From an uncultured Bacteroidales bacterium (GTDB lineage: Bacteria > Bacteroidota > Bacteroidia > Bacteroidales > Paludibacteraceae), in NCBI GenBank assembly GCA_900319105.1, contig ONND01000002.1:62001-126000 (forward strand): a stretch of 64,000 bases of DNA, given 5' to 3'. The notes beneath the pieces were generated by a model. It was given only the letters and a program-made list of their open reading frames with translations. It was not told the DNA's origin and did no database searches. The position numbers and the translations under genes were made by a program. Shown here one piece after another: positions 8,319 through 15,356 of the stretch. Position 1 is the first letter of the stretch; the number at the start of each line of letters is the position of its first letter.

Positions 8319-9309
8319 TTATTGACAATTCGTAAAATCTTCAAATCTTGGTTCAAAACGCCCGTCATCGGCTATCTGCCATAATACATACAGACGAACC
8401 TGTTTAGCGGAAGCTACAGGACGAAACTCTTCCCAATAATCACATACTTTGTTAATCGGGATCTCCATGTACTGTTTTTGTACGTTGATTGCATCCGACA
8501 CTTGGCCTTCCTTATTCCTCAATTTCAGCGCGTTGCTGCTGTAATGATGCGTTCTCTTTAGCCGCATTGGCATCCAACTCGGCTTGCATACGTTTGCGGA
8601 ACATGGCTTTGTCAACATCCACGTCTTTAACCTCATTCATGATGGCATCCATAACTTTGTTCATCGGAACGTATAATGCTTCGTAGCAAATCCACTGATT
8701 ATATCTGTCTTTGGCAAACTGACGGCAGTCCACTATATAGAATTCGTTTATAGCCTTTTCTCCTACAGAAAGAACCATCCCCTCTAAAGATCCCTCGGTC
8801 ACACGATCCCCTTTAGGCGTGCTGGTGTCCTTGTTGTAACTTTCCATGGCATTCTTTACTACTCCGGCAAAGCGACTGCCTATATCATCTAAGGCTCTTT
8901 CATTAGCTACTTTCTGTGCCAACTCTTGCGTTTGCTGACCAGTTCCAATTCCTTGTGCTGCCATCTGTTCCGGCACTTTATTCAAAGCAAGAAATTCATC
9001 CATACACGGCGTATAGATGAGTTGTACTCCGCCTTCTAATACCTGCTCCATGGCGTCCCGTTGGTTCTCACGACGTCTTTTGCGGTCTCTTGCACGCTCT
9101 TCTGCTTCTGCTCTTTCCTCATTGGCCCGTTTGATACTATCCATTCTCATTTGGTGAAGCAGAGCAGCCTCTTCTGCTTTTTGTTTCTGCTCCATTTCCC
9201 ACTGCGCTTTGGCGGCGGCTTTCTTTTCTTTGCGACTTTGCGCATTTACCGGCATGGCTACTGCCAATGACATTGCTACTACCGTAGCGAGTAACATGAT
9301 CTTTTTCAT
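8319..9309 (-). pseudogene. LPP20-like envelope protein split by a frameshift
   Basis: The first frame (9309 to a stop at 8512) gives 265 residues. It has a signal peptide (cleaved after PVNAQ) and a charged coiled-coil-like region (residues 25-85). A domain with ALDDIGSRFAGVV and a tail ending QQQRAEIEE follows. The family-like C-terminus continues in another frame as QVSDAINVQKQYMEIPINKV and CDYWEEFRPVASAKQVRLYV, ending at 8319. It resembles the C-terminal strands of LPP20-type proteins. The switch lies near 8515-8530, where one extra G after GAG would account for it. It could be a real mutation, an assembly error or phase variation. It heads the likely operon with the next two genes. Confidence 0.6.
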
Positions 9310-9413
9310 GATGTTGATAATTTAATTTATATTCGCCTACTCACTTGTGGCTTTTCGGCTTTCTCCATTTTATTAGTTTAATTAATGATCGCACGTACAC
9401 ATATATATACACG

Positions 9414-9446
9414 AAAAAGCGTGAAGTCCGTCTGTTCTTCACGCTC
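9414..9446 (-). terminator. Rho-independent terminator after the 6S-like RNA
   Basis: Minus strand: GCGTGAAG, 9-nt loop, CTTCACGC, then TTTTT. It directly follows the closing stem of the RNA. Confidence 0.8.
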
Positions 9447-9618
9447 TACAAGGGCTTCGCAATCCCCAAACTAGTAGAAAAACAACCGAAGTCCACGCCC
9501 GATATATACAACCCTCCCGCCCTGTGAGGGGCGCGAACAGGGATTATACATACCCACGAGGACATTCATTGTTGCTGTCTGGACTAGTTTGTGAATGTTG
9601 CGAAGATTCTGTAGAGTC
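9444..9618 (-). ncRNA. ssrS: 6S-like RNA (ssrS / Bacteroidales-1 type)
   Basis: A non-coding stretch that folds as one long rod. Outer stems are CTCTACA/TGTAGAG, CTTCGCAA/TTGCGAAG and AAACTAGT/ACTAGTTT. A large central bubble and an apical hairpin (CCCTGT/ACAGGG) lie inside. This is the 6S RNA architecture, which mimics an open promoter and binds the housekeeping RNA polymerase. I set the strand from the terminator that follows on the minus strand. The assignment rests on fold and terminator only; a different structured RNA is possible. Confidence 0.6.
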
Positions 9619-9682
9619 GCAAACAACGTCAATAAACGCCTTTTTTTATGTCCTCCTGTTTAACGTCAGTGAGTGACGAGGG

Positions 9683-10024
9683 TTATAAACTAATGTCCAA
9701 TAAATGACCTATTAATTTATTATTTGCTAAGTAAACAATACTATATACGTTCTCTAACTCTTCATAAAATGCATACCATGTAGTATGCGCATTTTTACGG
9801 TAACGGACAAAATGAAGATTTTTCCCGTCAACGCAATAACGTGTAAAATACTCAGGCGCATCTACTGAAAGAGAGTTTTGCAAATTAAGCGCAAAATACC
9901 TGAATATATCACGCATATACATGACGGCATAGTCTTCCTCGCCGAAATATCCCTGTTCCACCAACACTTTCACACTTTCTTCAAATTGCAAAAGAGCCTG
10001 CTGCGTGTAAACGACTTCTTTCAT
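9683..10024 (-). CDS. ParE/RelE-like toxin
   Basis: 113 residues starting MKEVVYTQQALLQFEESVKVLVEQ. The compact alpha-beta pattern, with HFVRYRKNAHTTWYAFYEE and a C-terminal IVYLANNK strand, resembles ParE/RelE-type toxins. These poison gyrase or cleave mRNA on the ribosome; which one is unclear. Its start codon overlaps the stop of a 45-residue partner (ATGA), the usual toxin-antitoxin arrangement. A strong promoter (10196-10226) serves both genes. Confidence 0.65.
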   Translation of the reverse strand: MKEVVYTQQALLQFEESVKVLVEQGYFGEEDYAVMYMRDIFRYFALNLQNSLSVDAPEYFTRYCVDGKNLHFVRYRKNAHTTWYAFYEELENVYSIVYLANNKLIGHLLDISL

Positions 10025-10158
10025 TGGAACATAGCACGGATACGCGGCTCAAGGAAGGCGATAGCTTCTTCTGCCGTATAGTACTTCTTCTGCACATTGC
10101 CGGCACTCGACACCTCGGTGGTAATCGGTGCTTCTTTGGAGTTGTGATTCAGGTCCAT
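10021..10158 (-). CDS. Small antitoxin partner of the ParE/RelE-like toxin
   Basis: 45 residues, ATG at 10158 and TGA at 10021. It is polar at the N-terminus (MDLNHNSKEAPITTEVSSAG) and ends in a helical part (YYTAEEAIAFLEPRIRAMF) that could wrap the toxin. Its stop overlaps the toxin start by 4 nt. No DNA-binding domain is evident at this length. The assignment rests on position and size. Confidence 0.55.
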   Translation of the reverse strand: MDLNHNSKEAPITTEVSSAGNVQKKYYTAEEAIAFLEPRIRAMFQ

Positions 10159-10195
10159 ATACTAATACTATTGTTTGTATAAACGATTTCGGGTG

Positions 10196-10226
10196 CAAAG
10201 GTACACAAAAAAAACGACATACGCAA
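10196..10226 (-). promoter_or_regulatory. Promoter of the toxin-antitoxin pair
   Basis: Minus strand: TTGC (10223-10226), 19 nt, TACCTTTG (10196-10203). It lies 38 nt before the antitoxin start. Confidence 0.75.
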
Positions 10227-10320
10227 GGGCGTATATCATTTTTCTTCGTTTTTTGTCCGACTCATGGAGAGTTTTTGTCTCGGTCATCTCCCGGTCTTCT
10301 CCCGCTCATCAGTCGGTGGA

Positions 10321-10352
10321 TGCTTCTGACTTCTGATAGCTGAGTTCTGCTT
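10321..10352. repeat. Degenerate heptad repeat (CTTCTGA type)
   Basis: Units CTTCTGA, CTTCTGA, TAGCTGA, GTTCTGC. A similar array lies right after tyrS (10665-10727). Confidence 0.65.
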
Positions 10353-10495
10353 GGTCACTACCAAATAGTAGTTTTTCTTGCCTTATGGCAATTCCGGATG
10401 ATAGATGAGCGGCGTCACCGCCGGATGATGCTGCAGAAACATGGTCATATAGATCGGAGCGTATAGGATATTGCCATCTTCCTAGATAATATTAT
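10353..10495 (-). pseudogene. Relic with a tyrS-tail-like segment and another protein fragment
   Basis: Minus strand reads NILYAPIYMTMFLQHH and PAVTPLIYHPELP, then a stop, then [11 protein letters not shown]. The last piece nearly repeats the tyrS C-terminus ([11 protein letters not shown]) and is likewise followed by CTTCTGA heptads, so it looks like a duplicated tail. I do not recognise the first fragment. No start codon or intact frame exists. It lies downstream of a good promoter and a repeat array (10495-10620). Confidence 0.4.
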
Positions 10496-10577
10496 TTGTC
10501 CGTTTTTCTAATACGGAAACGCACCATTTTGTCCGTTTTTCCAACATCTATTTGTCGGATTTTGTCCGTTTTTCCAA
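10495..10577. repeat. Three 17-bp direct repeats at an exact 33-bp period
   Basis: TTTGTCCGTTTTTCYAA occurs at 10495, 10528 and 10561, separated by unrelated 16-nt spacers. It lies just downstream of a minus-strand promoter, where an operator would be. Confidence 0.8.
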
Positions 10578-10589
10578 TAAATTCAGTTG

Positions 10590-10620
10590 CAAAGGTACTA
10601 CAATTTTTTGATATGTGCAA
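10590..10620 (-). promoter_or_regulatory. Orphan promoter reading into the repeat array
   Basis: Minus strand: TTGC (10617-10620), 19 nt, TACCTTTG (10590-10597). No intact gene follows for over 400 nt; the next is the toxin-antitoxin pair, which has its own promoter. Confidence 0.7.
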
Positions 10621-10664
10621 GAAAAATAAGTATTTTTCACAAAAAAGCAGAGCGCGTGCTCTGC

Positions 10665-10727
10665 TTTCTGACTTCTGACGGCTGACTTCTGCTTTCTGAC
10701 TTCTGACAGCTGAATGCTGATGGCTAT
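10665..10727. repeat. Degenerate heptad repeat after tyrS
   Basis: CTGACTT, CTGACGG and related 7-nt units fill the gap to the tyrS stop codon. Confidence 0.7.
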
Positions 10728-12022
10728 TTTGCCACTACCAAATAGTAGTTCTTTTTGCCTTTTTGGAAGAGCAGGTACTTGCCGTTGAGCAGTGCCCCGT
10801 CGGTGATCGGAGTGGCGGGATCGGTCAGTTTCTCCTTGTTCATTGAGAAGCCGTTCGCCTGAATCATCTTACGTGCCTCACCTTTGCTCGGGAAGATAGC
10901 CGTTTTCTCGGCCAGCAGATCCAACGGACCGATACCGGCTTTGAGTTCGTCGAGCGCGATCTCGTAGGTCTCTACGCCGTTGAATACATCAAGGAAAGTA
11001 GCTTCGTCTAACGCGCGCAACGCGTCCGCGGTCGCGTTTCCGAATAATATATTGCTTGCCTCTACGGCAGCGTTATAGTCCGCCTCGGAGTGAACCATGC
11101 AGGTCACCTCTTTGGCGAGGCGTTTCTGCAGCGTACGCATATGCGGCGCCTCTTCGTGCTCCTTAATCAACGCTTCGATCTCTTCGCGGCTGAGGCTGGT
11201 GAAGATCTTGATATAACGCTTTGCGTCGTCGTCGCTCACGTTCATCCAGAACTGGTAGAACTTATACGGGCTCGTGTATTTCTTGCTAAGCCAGATATTA
11301 CCGCTCTCGGTTTTGCCGAACTTGCCTCCGTCGGCTTTGGTGATGAGCGGGCAGGTGAGGGCGAAAGCCGTCTTGCCGTTCATCTTGCGCATCAGTTCGA
11401 TACCGGTGGTGATGTTGCCCCATTGGTCAGAACCGCCCATCTGCATCAGGCAGTTCTTATGCTCGTTCAGATAGACAAAATCGTAGCCTTGCAGGAGTTG
11501 GTAGGTGAACTCGGTGAACGACATACCTTGCGCGAACTCGCCGTTGAAACGCTTCTTCACGCTGTCCTTCGCCATCATATAATTGACGGTGATCAGTTTG
11601 CCGATGTTACGCGCGAAATCGAGGAAGGTATAGTCCTTCATCCAATCGTAGTTATTGACCAACTCCGCTGCGTTCGGCTCGTTGCTGTTGAAATCCAGGA
11701 AATGCTCCAGTTGCTCGCGGATGCAGGCTACGTTGTGACGCAGGGTCTCCTCGGTCAGGAGGTTACGTTCTGCGCTCTTGCCGCTCGGATCGCCGATCAT
11801 GCCCGTTGCCCCGCCGAGGAGGGCGATAGGCTTGTGTCCGCAAGCCTGCAGATGGCGGAGCATCATGATGCCGCAGAGGTGCCCTATATGCAGGCTGTCC
11901 GCTGTCGGGTCGATACCCACGTAGGCGGTCGTCATCTCTTTCATTAACTGTTCTTCCGTACCCGGCATGATATCTTGGAGCATGCCTCTCCAACGCAGTT
12001 CTTCTACGAAATTTTTAGTCAT
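10724..12022 (-). CDS. tyrS: Tyrosyl-tRNA synthetase
   Basis: The 432-residue protein is a full-length class I synthetase charging tRNA-Tyr in the cytoplasm. The HIGH motif is in [10 protein letters not shown] (about residues 39-48). The tyrosine-binding [12 protein letters not shown] and the KMSKS-equivalent [10 protein letters not shown] (about residue 232) are in place. A C-terminal S4-like RNA-binding domain ([19 protein letters not shown]) completes it. It has its own strong promoter (12050-12080). Its last codons are echoed in a relic at 10353-10385. Confidence 0.97.
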   Translation of the reverse strand: MTKNFVEELRWRGMLQDIMPGTEEQLMKEMTTAYVGIDPTADSLHIGHLCGIMMLRHLQACGHKPIALLGGATGMIGDPSGKSAERNLLTEETLRHNVACIREQLEHFLDFNSNEPNAAELVNNYDWMKDYTFLDFARNIGKLITVNYMMAKDSVKKRFNGEFAQGMSFTEFTYQLLQGYDFVYLNEHKNCLMQMGGSDQWGNITTGIELMRKMNGKTAFALTCPLITKADGGKFGKTESGNIWLSKKYTSPYKFYQFWMNVSDDDAKRYIKIFTSLSREEIEALIKEHEEAPHMRTLQKRLAKEVTCMVHSEADYNAAVEASNILFGNATADALRALDEATFLDVFNGVETYEIALDELKAGIGPLDLLAEKTAIFPSKGEARKMIQANGFSMNKEKLTDPATPITDGALLNGKYLLFQKGKKNYYLVVAK

Positions 12023-12049
12023 CGATTCAGTATTTTTTTAAAAGCGGGT

Positions 12050-12080
12050 GCAAAGGTACTGCTTTTTTGCGAGATATGCA
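12050..12080 (-). promoter_or_regulatory. Promoter of tyrS
   Basis: Minus strand: TTGC (12077-12080), 19 nt, TACCTTTG (12050-12057), 27 nt before the tyrS start codon. Confidence 0.8.
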
Positions 12081-12182
12081 AATTTTATTGCGATTTTCTT
12101 AAATTTGCGGCGGTTTGGAGCCTTTCCCCCTGGAGAAAGAAAAAAGAAAAAGAAAAGAACCAAAAGAATAATAAAAAAGAAA

Positions 12183-12298
12183 GTCCGACCCCCGTCCGAC
12201 CACCGTAGGTGGTAGTCTACCACCTTTAAAATAAAGGTGGTGATACTGCGCGTACGCGCGTGGAGACGCCGCTAAAGCGGCATGGCGGTCGGTCGGAC
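12183..12298. repeat. Cluster of nested palindromes
   Basis: Outer arms GTCCGACC (12183, 12194) face GGTCGGTCGGAC (12287-12298). Between them lie AGGTGGTAG-T-CTACCACCT (12207-12225), ACCACCTTT/AAAGGTGGT (12219-12241), GCGCGTACGCGC (12248-12259) and GCCGCT/AGCGGC (12268-12281). Two of these hairpins share an arm and are mutually exclusive. Confidence 0.75.
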
Positions 12299-12317
12299 TA
12301 TTTTTTAGAAGATTTTT

Positions 12318-12569
12318 TTAGGCTGTCCTTCGGCCTTCATCAGGTCGTTCCCGGAACATGGTCCCGTGATGGTCGTGTGCTACCATCCGCCTTACCATCA
12401 CGGGATCATCTTCCGAGAACGACCCGGCAACAATACTATCAGAATTTCTACACAACAAGATTCGGGAGTGACGTAAGCCTTGACTGCCGGTTGACCGTCG
12501 GGATTGGACCGATCCAAGGTTGTTTCGTGACCATGCCGATGACGTTTCGGTGTATATAAAAAGCTGCAC
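12318..12569 (-). pseudogene. Probable frameshifted small Bacteroidales-type protein
   Basis: One minus-strand frame reads GQPAVKAYVTPESCCVEI; another, overlapping it, continues SDSIVAGSFSEDDPVMV to a stop near 12318. Together they match the plan of short Bacteroidota proteins ('Y.TPE...VE....S.VA.SF..DDP'). No single frame has both parts, and the usual start is not clear. The 3' half lies in a large hairpin (12343-12424). Coding nature is uncertain. Confidence 0.35.
12343..12424. repeat. Large hairpin, 31-bp stem with 20-nt loop
   Basis: Arms 12343-12373 and 12394-12424 match at 28 of 31 positions as inverted repeats. Confidence 0.8.
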
Positions 12570-12588
12570 CCCGTGAGGAGTGCAGCGG
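12564..12588 (-). terminator. GC-rich hairpin followed by T-run
   Basis: Minus strand: GCTGCACTCC...GGGGTGCAGC followed by TTTTT. It would end transcription from the ATPase side, but no gene reads into it from there in this window. Confidence 0.5.
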
Positions 12589-12721
12589 TAAAAAGAGATT
12601 GTTTGTGTTTTGGTTACTCCATGGTACAGTTATTCCTTTTACCGTCCGGATTATTTGCTGAGCATGGCATTGAAGACGAGGTATACTTGCGTGTCGCTTT
12701 CGTCATCGTTGCTGAACTTAT

Positions 12722-12818
12722 CCGTAATTTAGTGCAATTTAGTACAAAAGTGCGGATAAATGATGTTTCTAACCGCATTTTAGTGCAAATTAGTATAAAA
12801 ATACGGATAAATATTTGC
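12722..12818. repeat. Two 46-bp tandem repeats upstream of the DUF4143 ATPase
   Basis: Copies begin at 12722 and 12773. Shared core: TTTAGTGCAAwTTAGTAyA then CGGATAAAT. The second copy overlaps the -33 box of the ATPase promoter, so they could be operators. Confidence 0.7.
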
Positions 12819-12845
12819 ACAATTCAAAAAAATGTACTAACTTTG
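12814..12845 (+). promoter_or_regulatory. Promoter of the DUF4143 ATPase
   Basis: TTGC (12815-12818), 19 nt, TAACTTTG (12838-12845), 24 nt before the start codon. Confidence 0.75.
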
Positions 12846-12869
12846 CAGCGAATTTTAAAATATGCAGGT

Positions 12870-14126
12870 ATGAACTACATCAAACGTGAGATCTATCTCA
12901 ACAAATTGATAGCTCGTCGGGATAATGGCGAAGTGAAAGTGATAACCGGACCAAGACGAAGCGGCAAGTCTTGGATGTTGTCGCACGTGTACATGGACTA
13001 TTTATTAGAACAAGGAGTTCCGGCAGACCATATTATCGCGTTGTCTTTTGATCAAGACGATGAGAATATGCAAGATGATTTGTTGGATGTAAAAGCGCTG
13101 AAGACATACCTGTACGGGCGGATTCAAGACGAAGGCAATTACTATCTCATGTTGGACGAGATCCAAGAAGTAGAGGGCTTTGAGCGTTTGATTAATGGTC
13201 TGAATGCAAAGCCGAACGTAGATGTATATGTCACCGGAAGTAATAGCCATTTGCTGAGTTCGGATATTAATACGCTGTTCCGTGGACGAGGCGATGAGGT
13301 GCATGTGTATCCGCTTTCGTTCGGGGAGTTCTGTATCGACAGAACCGAGCCGTTCAACGAGCTTTGGAAGGAGTATTATACTTACGGAGGGCTTCCGGGA
13401 TTAAGGAATCATGCGTCAGCGGAGCAGAAAGTGAACTATTTGCAGCGCTTATGGAAAAAGACCTATTTGGCAGATGTGATAGAGCGGCACAATATTCGGA
13501 ATACCGAGTTGTTGGAGAATTTGGCGGATGTGCTTTGTTCGGCAGTAGGTTCATTAAACAACCCAACCAAGTTGGCTAATACTATTCTGTCTGTCAAGCA
13601 AATGAAAGCAGATCGAGAGACCGTTGATAAGTATATCGGGTATCTGGAAGACGCATTTTTGTTCGAATCAGCTAAACGATATGACATCAAGGGGAAACGC
13701 TATTTTGAGTCCATAAAAAAATACTATTCCGTGGATATCGGTTTACGTAATGCACGGCTTAATTTCCGACAGCAAGAGCCAACTCACATCATGGAAAATA
13801 TCGTGTATAACCATCTGCGTATTTTCGGGTATTTGGTAGATGTGGGTGTGGTAGAAGCACGTGAGATGAGGGATGGAAAGCAGCAGAAAGTGCAGTATGA
13901 GGTCGATTTTATTGCTACTAACGGGCAAGAGAAATACTATATCCAATCGGCTTATCGAATGGATGATGAAGCCAAGCGAGAGCAGGAACTCAATTCGCTC
14001 AAACGTATAGATGATAGTTTCCGCAAAATAGTCATCGTCGGCGATGACATTGCCCCATGGACTGATGAAAAAGGCATTTCCTATATGGGCCTCTTTCAAT
14101 TCTTGCGAGAGGGGTTACCGAAATAA
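12870..14126 (+). CDS. AAA family ATPase, DUF4143 type
   Basis: The 418-residue protein begins MNYIKREIYLNKLIARRDNG. Walker A is TGPRRSGKS (about residues 26-34) and Walker B is YYLMLDEIQEVEGF. A GSNSHLLSS sensor-like segment and GRGDEVHVYPLSFGEF follow. The DUF4143 C-terminus ends in a PD-(D/E)xK-like core (YEVDFIATNGQEKYYIQSAY). These ATPases are very common in Bacteroidota and of unknown cellular role. I used the ATG at 12870 because it follows a good promoter; the open frame before it covers the promoter and repeats. It stands alone on the plus strand between minus-strand genes. Confidence 0.85.
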   Translation: MNYIKREIYLNKLIARRDNGEVKVITGPRRSGKSWMLSHVYMDYLLEQGVPADHIIALSFDQDDENMQDDLLDVKALKTYLYGRIQDEGNYYLMLDEIQEVEGFERLINGLNAKPNVDVYVTGSNSHLLSSDINTLFRGRGDEVHVYPLSFGEFCIDRTEPFNELWKEYYTYGGLPGLRNHASAEQKVNYLQRLWKKTYLADVIERHNIRNTELLENLADVLCSAVGSLNNPTKLANTILSVKQMKADRETVDKYIGYLEDAFLFESAKRYDIKGKRYFESIKKYYSVDIGLRNARLNFRQQEPTHIMENIVYNHLRIFGYLVDVGVVEAREMRDGKQQKVQYEVDFIATNGQEKYYIQSAYRMDDEAKREQELNSLKRIDDSFRKIVIVGDDIAPWTDEKGISYMGLFQFLREGLPK

Positions 14127-14157
14127 ACGCCATCAGGGGTTTGGGCAAAAAAAGTGA

Positions 14158-15240
14158 TTATTGTAGGTTTTTATGGCGGTATTGGAGTGGTGTTTGTCCC
14201 GTCAACTCTTTGAAGATGCGGTAGAAGGTCTGGTCTGAAGTGAAGCCGCTGAGTGCGATGGCATCGGAGATGGCGTCATGATCTGTACCGTATTGCGGGT
14301 CCGAAAGGATAGACTTTGCATTCTCTACCCGGTATTGTGCTACGAGTTGCGAGAAACTGAAATTCGTGCGCCTATTGATACAAGCGGAGACGTACGTGCG
14401 GTTGGATCCCACAGCCGCAGCGAGGTCTTGAATAGTGAGGTTCGGGTTCGTGAAGAGTTGTTCTTCGCGCAAGGCGGTGATGATTTTATTGAATAGTTCA
14501 TCCGTCTCCTCCATCGTCGCTCGACGGGCTTTCTCTTCTTCCTCTGCCTCCACTTGCGCGATGGTCTCTTCCGGCATGAAGGTATGCGCCGCTACGTAGC
14601 CCAATCCGTACAAGAGAATCGACATCAACACCGCGGGGATGGAGACGAGTACCAAGCCGTCAAACGAATCCCGCCCGAGGAGGTTGAGTAACATAGATAC
14701 GAAAGCGGTGAAGCCGACGAAAAGGAGGAGCGTGTGGGTCGGTTGCAAGATGTAACTGCGGTCGTCGGTATAGTTATTATCCAACCGCCGCTGAGTATTT
14801 CGGATCAGATGGTACCCGCGAATCAACACCCAAACGATCTGTACTGCAAAGCAAAGACGGGCTATCAGATGAATGAGATATTCACCTCCCCAATGAAAGC
14901 GCACGTTCAGCGGAAAAACAATCGCCACAACCGCCGCCGGAAGGAGCAAAAGCGGCACTTCGTAGGTGATCTTCGTACGCGTGAGAGCGCGCAGGTACGC
15001 GTAATATAAAGGATATACGCAGAGGTTTGCTATGCTGTAACTATACTCTCCCCAGAAACTCTGAAGCCCCGAGAAATAGAGCCAATGGTCTGTGTAAAGA
15101 ATTGTGGCAGCGATGTAGAAAAGCAGGATCGTACCCGTCACCCTCGGCTCGTCACTGCCGCGATGAAGACGCGCAATGAAGAAAATGCTCCAGAAAAAAC
15201 AGAGCATCATCGGCAGCGATATGATCCATTGGTATAGCAT
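14158..15240 (-). CDS. AraC-type regulator with N-terminal membrane domain
   Basis: 360 residues, starting MLYQWIISLPMMLCFFWSIF. Six or seven hydrophobic segments occupy the first 225 residues. A charged linker (EEEEKARR) follows. The last 110 residues are an AraC helix-turn-helix domain (TIQDLAAAVGSNRTYVSACI, ALSGFTSDQTFYRIFKELTG). This is a membrane-bound one-component sensor-regulator plan. It is divergent from the metallopeptidase gene, with both promoters in the 116-nt gap, so it may control that neighbour. The signal sensed is unknown. Confidence 0.8.
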   Translation of the reverse strand: MLYQWIISLPMMLCFFWSIFFIARLHRGSDEPRVTGTILLFYIAATILYTDHWLYFSGLQSFWGEYSYSIANLCVYPLYYAYLRALTRTKITYEVPLLLLPAAVVAIVFPLNVRFHWGGEYLIHLIARLCFAVQIVWVLIRGYHLIRNTQRRLDNNYTDDRSYILQPTHTLLLFVGFTAFVSMLLNLLGRDSFDGLVLVSIPAVLMSILLYGLGYVAAHTFMPEETIAQVEAEEEEKARRATMEETDELFNKIITALREEQLFTNPNLTIQDLAAAVGSNRTYVSACINRRTNFSFSQLVAQYRVENAKSILSDPQYGTDHDAISDAIALSGFTSDQTFYRIFKELTGQTPLQYRHKNLQ

Positions 15241-15257
15241 ATATCTTCCTTGCGCTG

Positions 15258-15289
15258 CAAAGGTACTGCTTTTTTTTGAAATGTGCAAA
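15258..15289 (-). promoter_or_regulatory. Promoter of the AraC membrane regulator
   Basis: Minus strand: TTGC (15285-15288), 19 nt, TACCTTTG (15258-15265). Back to back with a plus-strand promoter at 15306-15336. Confidence 0.75.
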
Positions 15290-15305
15290 AAAAACGAGTG
15301 ATTTC

Positions 15306-15336
15306 TTGCGTATGTCGCGAAATTGTAGTAATTTTG
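15306..15336 (+). promoter_or_regulatory. Promoter of the metallopeptidase gene
   Basis: TTGC (15306-15309), 19 nt, TAATTTTG (15329-15336), 20 nt before the start codon. Confidence 0.75.
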
Positions 15337-15356
15337 CGGCAACAAACAGATTGAAT

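Noticed and set aside
10127-10343. Plus-strand 71-aa frame near the toxin-antitoxin pair
   Set aside because: It overlaps the antitoxin gene and its promoter in antisense; no homology-like features.
10495-10577. Repeat-spacer-repeat pattern like a CRISPR array
   Set aside because: Only three 17-bp repeats with 16-nt spacers and no cas genes; repeats are too short and it directly follows a promoter.
11090-11947. Long open frame (285 aa) on the plus strand
   Set aside because: It lies wholly antisense to tyrS, whose motifs are complete; a codon-bias shadow.
12573-12869. Long N-terminal extension of the DUF4143 ATPase
   Set aside because: This part contains the promoter and tandem repeats, and the family domain begins at the ATG at 12870.
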